This document shows positions 27,537-36,716 of a stretch of 64,000 nt of DNA, one piece after another. Both the position numbers and the translations under genes were made by a program. Every line of letters starts with the position of its first letter. The first letter of the stretch is position 1. The stretch lies in contig JARUHJ010000010.1 in assembly GCA_029667085.1 (NCBI GenBank), forward strand, positions 1 to 64,000, given 5' to 3'. The notes under the pieces are model-generated. The model saw nothing but the letters and a program-made list of their open reading frames with translations. It searched no databases and was not told where the DNA came from. The DNA is from Deltaproteobacteria bacterium IMCC39524. GTDB taxonomy: Bacteria > Desulfobacterota > Desulfuromonadia > Desulfuromonadales > BM103.

Positions 27537-28412
27537 ATGACAACGGCTAGTACAGGAGGAAGTTTGGTTGGTAAAATCGGCAGTTATCTGCAGATTATTA
27601 CCAAAGACCCCAGCTCTACCGCTTTTGTCCCTCTGGCTGAAGCTTATCGCCAGATTGGATTGCTTGACGATGCTCTGGAGGCAGCACGCTTTGGGACTGA
27701 AATGCTGCCGCATTTCAGCCCTGGTTTCTCCACCATGGGGCGCATCCTTGGCCAGATGGGACGTCTTGAAGAGTCGATGAGCGCTTATGCAAGGGCTCTC
27801 AGTATCGATCGTCAAAGCCAGGCCGCTCTGGTCGGTTTGTCGCGCCTTCATCTGGTTCGCGGCGAGCGTGATCAGGCTCGTAAAATTCTACAGCAGGCAC
27901 AAGAATTTCATCCCGATGATGAAAAAATCTCCGATATGCTTACTGCTCTTGATTTGCCACGCCCCTGGGCAGAAATCAAGCAAGCATCCCAAGCTAAGGA
28001 GCAAGTGTCGGCGCAAGAGTTCAAAGCTGGAGGGTCCTCAGAACCTATTGCAACGGCAACCCTTGCAGAAATTTATGTCAAACAGGGCTTGTTGGACAAA
28101 GCGATTGAAATCTATGAGGGTATCCTTAACCAGAACCCCGAGAATACATCTGCTCGTGAGCGTATCAAGCAGCTTCAGCAGATGTCAGGGAGTGAGATTG
28201 CTCCGGTTGCTGAAGAAGTGCCGCCTTTTGAAGAAGTACCAGCTGTTGAAGAACCTTTGCCAGAAACTGCTGCGGTTGTCACTGAGGCTGAATCCGTTTC
28301 TGTCTCAAGGGAAGAAGCGTCTGAGCCTCAGGGTGAAGCCAAAGATCAATCACCACTGGGCGTACTGCAACGCTGGTTGTCTGTGATTAAAAACGGGAGG
28401 ACCAATGTTTAA
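27537..28412 (+). CDS. TPR-repeat protein
   Basis: 291 residues. Tetratricopeptide repeats cover about 20-140 (for example FVPLAEAYRQIGLLDDALEA and MGRLEESMSAYARALSID) and again about 155-210 (LAEIYVKQGLLDKAIEIYEG). An acidic, glutamate/valine-rich linker (about 215-265) leads to a basic C-terminus. No signal peptide, so cytoplasmic. Its last 8 bp overlap the roadblock-domain gene, so the two products are probably partners; a role in protein assembly is all that can be inferred. Confidence 0.85.
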   Translation: MTTASTGGSLVGKIGSYLQIITKDPSSTAFVPLAEAYRQIGLLDDALEAARFGTEMLPHFSPGFSTMGRILGQMGRLEESMSAYARALSIDRQSQAALVGLSRLHLVRGERDQARKILQQAQEFHPDDEKISDMLTALDLPRPWAEIKQASQAKEQVSAQEFKAGGSSEPIATATLAEIYVKQGLLDKAIEIYEGILNQNPENTSARERIKQLQQMSGSEIAPVAEEVPPFEEVPAVEEPLPETAAVVTEAESVSVSREEASEPQGEAKDQSPLGVLQRWLSVIKNGRTNV

Positions 28413-28764
28413 CGAAATTCTGCAACGAATTGTTGAAGAAACCGGCGGTGGGATCGGGGCTGTCCTGATGGGATACGATGGTATCTCAATTGATCAGTAT
28501 TTTGCTCCAGAAGAGGAACTTGACTTACAGATGGTTGTTGTTGAATATTCCAATGTCCTCAAGGAAATTCGCAAAACGGCAGAGATCCTGAGCCTTGGCG
28601 ATATGGAAGAAATTTCCATTCGCACCGACCGTTTCATTATTATCATCCGTATGCTCAATGATGAATATTTTGTTGCCCTGGTTATAAATCGCGATGGTAA
28701 CTTCGGTAAGGGCCGCTACCTGATGACACGTGAAGGCTTTAACCTGATTGAGGCTTTGAACTAA
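28405..28764 (+). CDS. Roadblock/LC7-domain protein
   Basis: 119 residues, almost exactly one Roadblock/LC7 domain: N-terminal [20 protein letters not shown], central beta strands around [15 protein letters not shown] and a C-terminal helix. In bacteria this fold often regulates small Ras-like GTPases (MglB) or scaffolds. No GTPase gene is adjacent. The gene overlaps the TPR gene before it and touches aroQ after it, so it is embedded in the shikimate operon without an obvious link to that pathway. Confidence 0.75.
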   Translation: MFNEILQRIVEETGGGIGAVLMGYDGISIDQYFAPEEELDLQMVVVEYSNVLKEIRKTAEILSLGDMEEISIRTDRFIIIIRMLNDEYFVALVINRDGNFGKGRYLMTREGFNLIEALN

Positions 28765-29204
28765 TGTCAGTTCGCATTCTGGTCTTGCATGGCCCCAACC
28801 TTAACCTTCTGGGGAAACGTGAACCTGAAGTCTATGGTCGGCAGACTCTTGAAGACATCAACACGTCTCTGGATACTCTTGCCACTGAACTCGGCGTCGA
28901 AGTCGAAACCATGCAGTCCAACCATGAAGGCGCACTTATCGACCGCATTCATGCTGCCGAAAGTGACGGTTTTTCGGGCGTCATCATTAATCCTGGGGGC
29001 TTAACGCACACGAGTGTCGCCCTGCGAGATGCTATCTCTTCTGTCGCGCTTCCCGTAATCGAGGCGCATCTGTCAAACATCCATGCACGCGAATCATTCC
29101 GCCATCACTCCTATGTCGCCGGCGTGGTTATTGCTCAGGTGGCTGGCTTTGGCGCAATGAGCTATCATTTGGCACTGCGTGGCCTGATTGATCATCTTTC
29201 ATAA
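28764..29204 (+). CDS. aroQ: 3-dehydroquinate dehydratase, type II
   Basis: 146 residues, standard length for the dodecameric type II enzyme. [18 protein letters not shown] carries the catalytic tyrosine and arginine loop; [15 protein letters not shown] and [17 protein letters not shown] carry the substrate-binding asparagine and histidine residues. Converts 3-dehydroquinate to 3-dehydroshikimate. Start overlaps the preceding stop by one base. Confidence 0.97.
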   Translation: MSVRILVLHGPNLNLLGKREPEVYGRQTLEDINTSLDTLATELGVEVETMQSNHEGALIDRIHAAESDGFSGVIINPGGLTHTSVALRDAISSVALPVIEAHLSNIHARESFRHHSYVAGVVIAQVAGFGAMSYHLALRGLIDHLS

Positions 29205-29218
29205 CTGTTAACTTAATT

Positions 29219-30298
29219 ATGGTTTATTCCCACCGCAGGCAGAAGGCCACTGATCTCCTTGCAAAGCTTGAGCTTGATGCCCTGGTTTTCTGCCAGCCTG
29301 AAAATATTCGCTACCTGTGCGGTTTTACCGGAAGTGATGCTGCCCTGATCGTCTTTTCTGACCAGCTTGTTTTTCTGACCGATTCGCGTTATACAACACA
29401 GTCCAACGCAGAGGTGACTGCCGACCAGATTTGTGAGTACAAACTCAAAATCGAGGGCCTTGCTTCCCTGTTGACTTCGCATGATGTCAGCCGCGTTGGC
29501 TTTGAATCCACGCTCCCTTTTGGTTTTGCCAAAGAATTACAGGAACAGGTCAATGCTGATTGCCAGTGGATGCACCTGAAGGATGAATTGCAAAGCCTTC
29601 GTTTGCATAAAACTTTGGACGAAATTAAGTTTCTGGCCAGTGCTGCAGATTTAAACGCGGCAGCTTTTGCCGAAGTCATTCATATGATCAGGCCCGGCGC
29701 TAAAGAGAGCGAAGTTGCACTCGCCCTTGAATTTGCCATGAGAAGGCTGGGCGCTGAAGAAAAGGCTTTTGATGTTATCGTGGCCTCAGGAGCCCGTGGT
29801 GCCATGCCTCACGGTGTTGCCAGTGACAAATTGATAGGCACCAGTGAATTGGTGACAATTGACTTTGGTTGTCGTCTTTCTGGTTATCACTCGGATGAAA
29901 CCGTGACATTGGCAATGGGTGATGTCTCCGGGGAGCTGCAAAGCATTTTTGATACGGTTCTCGAAGCTCATGATCGTGCTCTTGCCGAGGTTGCCCCGGG
30001 AATCGCATTGACTGAGTTGGACCGAATTGCCCGAGAGCATATTAAGAACTGCGGTTTCGGAGATTACTTCGGCCATGGTTTAGGCCATGGCGTCGGCTTG
30101 GAGGTTCACGAGGCTCCAACTGTTTCACCGCGCAGTACGATGAATGCAGAAGCGGGTATGGTTTTCACTATTGAACCTGGCGTCTATGTCCCGGGAGTCG
30201 GTGGTGTAAGGATAGAGGATACTGTTCTGGTAACAGACGATGGTTGCCGATTATTGACAAAAATCCCCAAGACGTTTAGCAACATTCTGTTAAACTGA
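29219..30298 (+). CDS. M24-family Xaa-Pro aminopeptidase
   Basis: 359 residues. An N-terminal creatinase-type domain (about 1-125) precedes the pita-bread catalytic domain. The metal ligands are visible: two aspartates in VTIDFGCRLSGYHSDET, the histidine in GHGLGHGVGLEVHE and glutamates in FTIEPGVY and VRIEDTVLV. Removes N-terminal residues before proline. The order aroQ-M24 peptidase-(efp)-accB is common in bacteria; here no efp gene lies between the peptidase and accB. Confidence 0.92.
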   Translation: MVYSHRRQKATDLLAKLELDALVFCQPENIRYLCGFTGSDAALIVFSDQLVFLTDSRYTTQSNAEVTADQICEYKLKIEGLASLLTSHDVSRVGFESTLPFGFAKELQEQVNADCQWMHLKDELQSLRLHKTLDEIKFLASAADLNAAAFAEVIHMIRPGAKESEVALALEFAMRRLGAEEKAFDVIVASGARGAMPHGVASDKLIGTSELVTIDFGCRLSGYHSDETVTLAMGDVSGELQSIFDTVLEAHDRALAEVAPGIALTELDRIAREHIKNCGFGDYFGHGLGHGVGLEVHEAPTVSPRSTMNAEAGMVFTIEPGVYVPGVGGVRIEDTVLVTDDGCRLLTKIPKTFSNILLN

Positions 30299-30356
30299 CT
30301 CAACATTCTGCCGACGGTTTATAAAGGGTGTCGGTGAACTTTAAGGAGGCATATCG

Positions 30357-30821
30357 ATGAAGATTAAAGATTTGAGGTCGCTGGTCAAAATAATTACCGA
30401 CACTGATATCACAGAATTTGAGATTGAAAATGCAGAAGAGAAAATCCTGATCAAGCGTGGCCCGGACAAAGAATATGTCCAGTTTGCTGCTCCTATGGGC
30501 TCAGCAGTCCCCGCTACTCCAGCGCCTGTCGCTGCCCCTGTGGCTGCTGCCGTCGCTGCAGAACCGGTCGTTGAAGATAATTACGAGACGATCAATTCGC
30601 CGATCGTTGGAAGCTTCTATCGTAAACCAAGCCCTGAGGCTGATGCTTTTGCCGAGGTGGGTGCGATCGTAGAGGCAGGCCAGACTGTCTGTCTTGTGGA
30701 AGCCATGAAGCTCTTTAACGAGATCGAAGCGGAATTTAAGTGCAAGATCATTGAGATCCTCAAGGATGATGCCGCTCCGGTTGAATTCGGTGAGCCGCTC
30801 TTCAAGGTAGAACGCTGCTAG
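30357..30821 (+). CDS. accB: Biotin carboxyl carrier protein of acetyl-CoA carboxylase
   Basis: 154 residues: N-terminal helical domain (1-40), Ala/Pro-rich linker (45-72) and biotinyl domain (75-154). The biotin attachment site is EAMK with the lysine at 118. It carries CO2 for malonyl-CoA formation with AccC and AccAD. Good ribosome-binding site (AAGGAGG) before the ATG, and 16 bp to accC. Confidence 0.97.
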   Translation: MKIKDLRSLVKIITDTDITEFEIENAEEKILIKRGPDKEYVQFAAPMGSAVPATPAPVAAPVAAAVAAEPVVEDNYETINSPIVGSFYRKPSPEADAFAEVGAIVEAGQTVCLVEAMKLFNEIEAEFKCKIIEILKDDAAPVEFGEPLFKVERC

Positions 30822-30837
30822 GTAAAAGGGAGACACC

Positions 30838-32175
30838 ATGTTTCGCAAAATCCTGATCGCCAATCGTGGCGAAATTGCTCTGCGCATTATCCGCGCTTGT
30901 AAGGAACTTGGCATCCTGACCGTTGCTGTACATTCCGATGCGGATGCCGATGCTTTACACACCAAGATTGCAGATGAGAGTATCTGTATCGGCAGGGCAC
31001 CGAGTAGCGAAAGCTATCTCAATATGAAGGCTATTATCAGCGCTGCAGAAGTCACTGATGCCGAGGCGATTCATCCCGGTTACGGTTTTCTGGCCGAGAA
31101 TGCCGAATTCGCTGAAATCTGTCAGAACTGTGGCATTACTTTTATCGGCCCGACTCCTGATAATATCCGTGTTATGGGTGACAAAATAGCCGGCCGCCAG
31201 TCAGTAATCAAGGCCGGTGTACCGATCCTGCCAGGCACCAAGGATAATGTGGAGACGGCAGAAGAAGCCCAACACATCGCCGAAGGTATCGGTTTTCCTG
31301 TGATCATCAAGGCGACAGCAGGTGGCGGCGGCAAAGGTATGAGGGTCGTTCATTCGCCTGCATCCCTGCCGAATTTGTACGCTATGACTCGTGCTGAAGC
31401 GCAATCTTCGTTCGGTAACTCCGATGTCTATATCGAGAAATTCTGTGAGAATCCACGTCATGTCGAAGTTCAGATCCTGGCGGATAACCACGGTAACGTT
31501 ATTCACCTCGGGGAGCGCGATTGTTCTATCCAGAGACGTCACCAGAAGTTGATCGAAGAGGCTCCTTGCCCGGTCATTACAGCCGCTCAGCGCAAGGAAC
31601 TTTGCGAATGTGCCGTTAATGCGGCAAAGTCGATCGGCTATACCAGCGCCGGCACCATGGAGTTTTTGCTCGACAAGCAGGGTAACTTCTATTTCATGGA
31701 GATGAACACCCGTGTACAGGTAGAACATCCTGTCACTGAGATGATCACAGGCGTTGATATTATCAAGGAACAGATTCGTGTCGCCTACGGTGAACCTTTG
31801 CGTTATAAACAAAAGGACATCAAGATCAACGGTCACTCAATCGAGTGCCGCATCAATGCAGAAGACCCTTTCAAATTCACTCCCTGCCCCGGTAAGATTG
31901 ATGGTTATCATCCTCCCGGAGGTCTGGGTGTGCGCATCGACAGCGCGGTGTACGACCAGTACGTTGTTCTTCCTCATTACGATTCAATGATTGCCAAGTT
32001 GATTGTCCATGCCGATACCCGCGAAGAAGCGATTAAGCGCATGGCCAGGTCTCTTGATGAATTCATTATCGGCGGTATCAAGACGACGATTAAATTTCAT
32101 CAGCGCATCATGAACAACAAGGAATTTATCGAGGGGGATATCGATACCGGTTTCATTGAACGTTTAAAACTCTAA
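30838..32175 (+). CDS. accC: Biotin carboxylase of acetyl-CoA carboxylase
   Basis: 445 residues, normal length. Pre-ATP-grasp domain [19 protein letters not shown], glycine-rich ATP-grasp loop [14 protein letters not shown], metal/bicarbonate region [15 protein letters not shown] and a C-terminal biotin-carboxylase domain. ATP-dependent carboxylation of biotinyl-AccB. Last gene of the accBC pair; a terminator follows its stop. Confidence 0.98.
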   Translation: MFRKILIANRGEIALRIIRACKELGILTVAVHSDADADALHTKIADESICIGRAPSSESYLNMKAIISAAEVTDAEAIHPGYGFLAENAEFAEICQNCGITFIGPTPDNIRVMGDKIAGRQSVIKAGVPILPGTKDNVETAEEAQHIAEGIGFPVIIKATAGGGGKGMRVVHSPASLPNLYAMTRAEAQSSFGNSDVYIEKFCENPRHVEVQILADNHGNVIHLGERDCSIQRRHQKLIEEAPCPVITAAQRKELCECAVNAAKSIGYTSAGTMEFLLDKQGNFYFMEMNTRVQVEHPVTEMITGVDIIKEQIRVAYGEPLRYKQKDIKINGHSIECRINAEDPFKFTPCPGKIDGYHPPGGLGVRIDSAVYDQYVVLPHYDSMIAKLIVHADTREEAIKRMARSLDEFIIGGIKTTIKFHQRIMNNKEFIEGDIDTGFIERLKL

Positions 32176-32179
32176 TAGC

Positions 32180-32209
32180 AAAAAAGGCCGGGTTCTCCTG
32201 GCCTTTTTT
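32180..32209 (+). terminator. Rho-independent terminator after accC
   Basis: AAAAAAGGCC, a ten-base loop region that can pair further (GGG with CCT), and GGCCTTTTTT make a strong stem with a T run, starting about 5 bp after the accC stop. Confidence 0.9.
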
Positions 32210-32217
32210 GTTGGTGG

Positions 32218-33039
32218 ATGATGTTAAACATGCATAAGTGGCGTTTGATAAACTCTGGCGATCAGACCGGGGCCATGAATATGGCTCTCGATGAAGCCTT
32301 GTTGAACTCGGTTGCCAATGGCCGTTCCTTACCGGTGCTACGTTTTTATCGCTGGCACCCTGCTACGGTGAGCCTTGGTTATGCCCAGTCGGTTCACACG
32401 GATCTGGACCTTGATGTTTGTGCAAGTGCCGGGCTTGACGTTGTGCGCAGGTCAACCGGTGGTCGAGCCGTCCTTCATGATAATGAAGTCACTTATTCCG
32501 TGATTGCTCCTCTCAACACTGGTCTGTTTGGTGGCTCTGTGTTGGAATGTTATCGCGTTATTTCAGAGGTTCTGCAAAAAACCTTGTTACAGCTGAGCCT
32601 CCCTGCTGAATTGGTTCCCGGTAAATCGCGTGGCGGACAGCAGAACGCAATGAAGGCGGTTTGTTTTTCAGCACCTTCTCAATATGAGCTGGTGATCGAG
32701 GGCCGCAAGGTTGCCGGAAGTGCACAGAAACGTCACGGGCAGTCCTTTCTTCAGCATGGTTCAATTCCTTTAGAGATGGACCTTGAGTTGCTTGGCAAGG
32801 CCCTCAAGATTGACGAGAATATAGAGATCTCAGGCTCTCTGGAGAGTGTCGGCTGGTTAAATCAGTGGAGCAAGAAAAAGCTGACCATTGATGAAGTCGA
32901 AGAGGTTCTTGCAGAGGCGTTTTCAACCCATCTTCAGGTCGAATGGGATCCTTCTGAGCCAAGCCTCAGCGAACTTCAGGAAGCTCAAAGTCTGTGTGAC
33001 GAAAAGTTTTCCTGCCCTGAATGGAACCTTAAACGATAG
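32218..33039 (+). CDS. lipM: Octanoyltransferase LipM-type (biotin/lipoate A/B protein ligase family)
   Basis: 273 residues. RRSTGGRAVLH (77-87) and EGRKVAGSAQKR (lysine 164) are the lipoyl-ligase fold motifs; C149 in AVCFSAPSQYEL matches the catalytic cysteine of LipM, which transfers octanoyl groups from acyl-carrier protein onto lipoyl domains, rather than the ATP-using LplA. Two near starts exist (ATG 32218, 32221, 32230). It is a single-gene unit between terminators, followed by the small exported protein. Confidence 0.85.
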   Translation: MMLNMHKWRLINSGDQTGAMNMALDEALLNSVANGRSLPVLRFYRWHPATVSLGYAQSVHTDLDLDVCASAGLDVVRRSTGGRAVLHDNEVTYSVIAPLNTGLFGGSVLECYRVISEVLQKTLLQLSLPAELVPGKSRGGQQNAMKAVCFSAPSQYELVIEGRKVAGSAQKRHGQSFLQHGSIPLEMDLELLGKALKIDENIEISGSLESVGWLNQWSKKKLTIDEVEEVLAEAFSTHLQVEWDPSEPSLSELQEAQSLCDEKFSCPEWNLKR

Positions 33040-33115
33040 CTGTTGTTTGGCCATTGAACCCGCTGATGGAGCGTGCTAACATGCGACATCGATTAAGGCA
33101 TATATGGAGGTTGTT

Positions 33116-33526
33116 ATGAAACGCGGATTGATTCTACTTTTGTTGATGTTGATTGCACTGCCTTGTATGGGAATGGGGGGGCTGGGTGGTTCTCCTGAAG
33201 GAACCGTCCCGGAGACCGATGTTCGTATCCAGGCAGATCTTAAAGATCGCGATGGAATTTCGACCAGCCTCAATCAGTTCTCCATGAATGGCAAAACCTT
33301 CCTGGATACTTTACGCGGTCAGGGACAGCTGACAATACCTTTCCAACAGATCGATACGGTGACTTTCTCTGAGGTCAGAGATGAAGAGCTCAAGGTTGAT
33401 GTTAAGCTTAAATCAGGCAATGTGATGACTTTAGCGATCGTTTCTGATGCTGAGTTTTACGGTTCCACCGGTTACGGGGCTTTTCAAATTAAAGCAAAAG
33501 ATGTTTACTCGATTGATTTTCATTGA
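33116..33526 (+). CDS. Small exported protein of unknown function
   Basis: 136 residues from the ATG at 33116, which has GGAGG five bases upstream; an ATG at 33104 overlaps that site and is less likely. A signal peptide is clear (KRGLILLLLMLIALPCMG); the cysteine is preceded by proline, so it is not a standard lipobox. The mature part, about 110 residues, is predicted to be mostly beta strands. The segment TIPFQQIDTVTF resembles surface-exposed periplasmic folds but I recognise no named domain. Followed by a terminator. Confidence 0.75.
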   Translation: MKRGLILLLLMLIALPCMGMGGLGGSPEGTVPETDVRIQADLKDRDGISTSLNQFSMNGKTFLDTLRGQGQLTIPFQQIDTVTFSEVRDEELKVDVKLKSGNVMTLAIVSDAEFYGSTGYGAFQIKAKDVYSIDFH

Positions 33527-33552
33527 TCGAATATAACTCAACATGGTTTTCT

Positions 33553-33579
33553 GATGCGGGGATTTCTCCCCGCATTTTC
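33553..33579 (+). terminator. Rho-independent terminator after the exported protein gene
   Basis: ATGCGGGG (33554-33561), loop ATTTCT, CCCCGCAT (33568-33575), then TTTTC. The stem is perfect and GC-rich and lies 27 bp after the stop codon. Confidence 0.85.
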
Positions 33580-33612
33580 TTTGTTTCCAGTTTTTAAAGT
33601 TAGTAAGAGATT

Positions 33613-34440
33613 ATGACCTTGCGAATCGGACGCATCGCTTACCTGAATGTAGCACCCTATTTTCAATACCTGCAACAAGAAGGTTTTGCTGGAGAAGTTT
33701 TTGCCGGAGTCCCTTCCGAACTGAACGCCATGCTCGCTGATGGGTCGATAGATGCTTGCCCTTCGTCATCTTTCGAATATGGCCTGAACGCCGATGACTA
33801 TCTCCTCTTGCCTGGGCATTCTATCAGCAGTATCGGCCCTGTTCATAGTGTTCTGCTTTTTACCCCGGGACCCTTGGCGACTCTTGCTGGTCGCGAAGTC
33901 GCCATTACCGGTGAGTCCGCAACTTCAATCAACCTTCTGAAAATTCTCCTCAATGAATTCTGCAGGATCAACGATGTTACGTATCTTGTTCCGCCGGGAG
34001 ATGTTGAAGCTGTTTTGAACGAGGGACAGAGTGCTCTGCTGATCGGTGACCGGGCGCTGGCTGCGGCAAAGTCTTGTCCCGATGGCTTTCAGGTAACTGA
34101 CCTCGGTGCTCTCTGGTATCACTTTACAGGTCTGCCTTTTGTTTTTGCTCTCTGGATATTAAGGAGAGAAGCTGCCAAAAAATATCCCGAGGAGCTCCGG
34201 GCATTGTCTGCACAACTTCAATCAGCACGGAAACATGCATTCCATCATTTGCCCGAAATGGCGCTGTGTTTTTCGGAAAAAACTGTTTTCACTGCTGGCC
34301 AGCTGGAGGACTACTGGAGAGGCATGTCTTACGATTTAACAGACGGTCATCTTGAAGGCTTACGGCTCTATTTTACCCTCTGTCACAAACATGGACTGCT
34401 CGAAAAAGTTCCTGAATTTCATTTTCTCGCTGAAATATAG
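33613..34440 (+). CDS. mqnA: Chorismate dehydratase MqnA (futalosine menaquinone pathway)
   Basis: 275 residues. The N-terminal [15 protein letters not shown], followed by [13 protein letters not shown] and [15 protein letters not shown], identifies MqnA, a periplasmic-binding-protein-like fold that dehydrates chorismate to 3-enolpyruvylbenzoate. It draws on the shikimate pathway encoded just upstream and implies that this organism makes menaquinone by the futalosine route. The 3' end overlaps the convergent Nudix gene by 22 bp. Confidence 0.93.
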   Translation: MTLRIGRIAYLNVAPYFQYLQQEGFAGEVFAGVPSELNAMLADGSIDACPSSSFEYGLNADDYLLLPGHSISSIGPVHSVLLFTPGPLATLAGREVAITGESATSINLLKILLNEFCRINDVTYLVPPGDVEAVLNEGQSALLIGDRALAAAKSCPDGFQVTDLGALWYHFTGLPFVFALWILRREAAKKYPEELRALSAQLQSARKHAFHHLPEMALCFSEKTVFTAGQLEDYWRGMSYDLTDGHLEGLRLYFTLCHKHGLLEKVPEFHFLAEI

Positions 34441-34856
34441 TCCTGTAAAATAGTCGCATGATCAAAGCAGAGTTTCGTTGGTAGCTCGTCTATTGAGAAG
34501 AGTCGGGCGTGTTTGGCATCGTCTCCAGCTTTCGGTTCTTCCTGGGCCTCTGCGGTAAAAACCATGGAAATGTTGTGCTGTCGTGGGTCGCGCTTCGGTT
34601 CAGAATAAGCTTTGAACTGCTGGAGGTTCTCAAGGTTAAGTCCAGTCTCTTCTCGTGCCTCACGAATCGCAGCCTCTTCCAGTGACTCTCCGTAGTCTAC
34701 AAACCCGCCCGGAAGGGCCCAGCCGAAGGGTTCATTGAGCCTCTCAATGAGTAGAATCCTGTCCTCTATTTCAATAATGATATCAACTGTTGGAAAGGGA
34801 TTTCGGTATCGCTGGCTCTCTTTCCCGCAGTGCGGGCAAACAAAAGTGTCCTGCAT
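34419..34856 (-). CDS. Nudix hydrolase with N-terminal zinc-ribbon-like segment
   Basis: 145 residues. The Nudix box runs from [13 protein letters not shown] to REAREETGL (about 50-73), all catalytic glutamates present. CPHC at 7-10 hints at a zinc-binding start, though a second cysteine pair is absent. Such enzymes hydrolyse nucleoside diphosphates linked to other groups; the substrate here is unknown. Encoded against mqnA with a 22-bp 3' overlap, so the two messages are complementary at their ends. Confidence 0.88.
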   Translation of the reverse strand: MQDTFVCPHCGKESQRYRNPFPTVDIIIEIEDRILLIERLNEPFGWALPGGFVDYGESLEEAAIREAREETGLNLENLQQFKAYSEPKRDPRQHNISMVFTAEAQEEPKAGDDAKHARLFSIDELPTKLCFDHATILQDYISARK

Positions 34857-34918
34857 GAAAACCTCCGGTTGACACGTAGCTCAATATTGCATTAATAATA
34901 GCGAACTTTTTACACTTT

Positions 34919-35005
34919 GCCCGGGTGGCGGAACTGGTAGACGCAAGGGACTTAAAATCCCTCGGGAGTAATCCTGTACGAGTTCGATTCTCGTCCCGGG
35001 TACCA
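34919..35005 (+). tRNA. tRNA-Leu (anticodon UAA)
   Basis: Acceptor GCCCGGG (34919-34925) pairs with CCCGGGT (34995-35001), the first pair being G-U; the discriminator A and an encoded CCA follow. The anticodon loop CTTAAAA within AGGGA/TCCCT gives UAA, there is a long variable arm as expected for leucine, and the T arm contains GTTCGATTC. The integrase gene facing it 120 bp downstream makes it the likely integration target of the island. Confidence 0.95.
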
Positions 35006-35023
35006 TCTTAAGTAGCATAAAAT

Positions 35024-35055
35024 CAAGGGGTTAGCCAGTAATGGCTAACCCCTTG
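35024..35055 (+). terminator. Strong hairpin behind tRNA-Leu
   Basis: CAAGGGGTTAGCC (35024-35036), loop AGTAAT, GGCTAACCCCTTG (35043-35055): a perfect 13-bp stem. It lacks a long T run, so it may be a tRNA processing/termination structure or part of the island's attachment region. Confidence 0.6.
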
Positions 35056-35124
35056 GTGCGTTTGGTGATGAATTCAATCCCGAATTGTGGCAAATCTGTG
35101 ACAATGCGCTACAACAAACTACAA

Positions 35125-36300
35125 CTATTTCACTCGGCGCAGGTGTGGCTTGTTGCTCGTTTCAACGGCGCCTGCAACATTTATTGCATGCGAAACAGCA
35201 GGATGTTCAAGCCCGGGAATGTGGGCAACGCTGATAGCCGCGCCAGAAATAAACTCGTTGTGCATCTTTCCAGGTATTTTTTTGCGATACTCATCAGCAA
35301 CATGAGAATATCGCTTAGCCATCTCCAGCGTTTTATGATTCAGTAGCTCGGCGATGTCGGTCAGTGAATAACCTGCCATTGCAAGGTAGCTACCGCAGGT
35401 ATGGCGGTTATCATGAAATCGGTAGTTTTCGATTCCAGCAAGCTTAAGTGCTTCATCCCAATTATCACGGTAATCCATGCATTTGAACGGGTCAGTGAAA
35501 GCGGGAAACAATAGACCTGACTCCGGGTGGCAATTTTCGACGAGGTACTTGATGTGTGGATAGTGTTCGTCGGTGATGCCTAACGTGAAAGCCCTACCAT
35601 TTTTACTGCGCTCAACCGGGATTCGTATAGACCGGTCATCCAGGTCAATCTCATCGCGATGAAGCCATAGGATTGCTCCTGCGCGTAGACCGATACAGAT
35701 AGCAGTCATGAAGAGTGGTAGCAATCTTAGGTTATTACTCATGGCACATGCTTCCATCAATTTCGGAAGCTCCGTATTCTTATCAAGAAAACGTACGGGA
35801 GGAGGGTTTTCCGTAAGTCTTTTGACCTGACGGACAGGGTTCATCTTAAGACAATGCAGTTCTTCTACAGCATATGTAAAAGCAGCACTCAACGTCGACA
35901 TGTAACGATTCACAGTCGCAGGTGAACGACTGTCCCCCCTGTTTGTTGTTACAAATCGAATCTGACGGCGTATTTTACATAGCAGGGCAGGTGTAATCTT
36001 GCTCAACTTTAATTTCCCAATTTTGCTCCGCCAAACTTTAAGATGGGAAATGCGTTTTTCGTAGCCTTTATGGGTTTTGTCAAGACTCGCTTCATATTCA
36101 TCAAATATGTCATTGACAGTTGTTTTGGTGGACTCCGGCGTCATCGCAGTGCCATCGTCAATGGCTCTCTCCATCTCCTTAGCCCATTTTGCGGCTTTTG
36201 TTTTGGACTTGAAGGTTTCAGAGTATTCTTCGCCCTTGTAACGAACTCGGGCGGCAAAGGTTTTTTCTTTTTTCCCAATCCGTTCATCAATTGTAGCCAT
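35125..36300 (-). CDS. Tyrosine recombinase (phage/island integrase)
   Basis: 391 residues. Arm-binding N-terminal domain (1-55), SAM-like core-binding domain (about 60-165) and catalytic domain. Catalytic residues visible: R206 in IGLRAGAI, H296 and R299 in FHDNRHT, H322 in LLNHKTLE and the nucleophile Y331. HDNRH replaces the usual HDLRH. The gene reads towards tRNA-Leu and has a strong GGAGG site. This layout is standard for an island integrated at the tRNA 3' end. No lesion is visible. Confidence 0.93.
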   Translation of the reverse strand: MATIDERIGKKEKTFAARVRYKGEEYSETFKSKTKAAKWAKEMERAIDDGTAMTPESTKTTVNDIFDEYEASLDKTHKGYEKRISHLKVWRSKIGKLKLSKITPALLCKIRRQIRFVTTNRGDSRSPATVNRYMSTLSAAFTYAVEELHCLKMNPVRQVKRLTENPPPVRFLDKNTELPKLMEACAMSNNLRLLPLFMTAICIGLRAGAILWLHRDEIDLDDRSIRIPVERSKNGRAFTLGITDEHYPHIKYLVENCHPESGLLFPAFTDPFKCMDYRDNWDEALKLAGIENYRFHDNRHTCGSYLAMAGYSLTDIAELLNHKTLEMAKRYSHVADEYRKKIPGKMHNEFISGAAISVAHIPGLEHPAVSHAINVAGAVETSNKPHLRRVK

Positions 36301-36323
36301 GTAACCTCCTTATTGTTAAGAAA

Positions 36324-36352
36324 GAGCCCGGTAACGTTTTGTTGCCGGGCTC
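36324..36352 (-). terminator. Hairpin between excisionase-like gene and integrase
   Basis: GAGCCCGGTAAC (36324-36335) and GTTGCCGGGCTC (36341-36352) form a long stem with one mismatch around a TTTT-type loop. On the minus strand a T-rich tract (TTTCTT) follows, so it probably ends the message from the upstream genes before the integrase. Confidence 0.7.
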
Positions 36353-36372
36353 GCTTTTGAGGCTGCTCTATT

Positions 36373-36648
36373 TTACGAAGCGTCGGTGGTTGAAGCCCAT
36401 TCCAGAAACTTGCGCTCACGAACCAGCACCCGACCCCCTTTTTTGACGAAACATTCTGTCGCACCTTTATCTTTTGCCCAGAACCTGATGTGACGAAGTC
36501 CGCCGACTGGTGGCCATGGGTGAAAATCTGGCCATTTTTCAATGGTAATAAGGCGGTCAGGCTGGTCGTTGTTTGTTTGCACCTCTGAGGCAATTTTGTC
36601 CTTTGAGGCCTTGGCGGTAGCATGTTTTTCACTTTTTTTCTTAAACAT
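36373..36648 (-). CDS. Small excisionase/AlpA-like DNA-binding protein
   Basis: 91 residues. After a basic start, the segment PPVGGLRHIRFWAKDKG and CFVKKGGRVLVRERKFLEW has the layout of winged-helix excisionase/AlpA-like proteins, where the GGRVLV turn is the wing. Good ribosome-binding site (AAGGAGA). Position directly upstream of the integrase supports a role in directing recombination, but the assignment is by pattern and context only. Confidence 0.6.
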   Translation of the reverse strand: MFKKKSEKHATAKASKDKIASEVQTNNDQPDRLITIEKWPDFHPWPPVGGLRHIRFWAKDKGATECFVKKGGRVLVRERKFLEWASTTDAS

Positions 36649-36716
36649 CTCGTTCTCCTTCTGTTACGCGAGTACAGGGTAAAACCCTTAAGCTCTATGG
36701 CTCCGCGATTTTGTTG

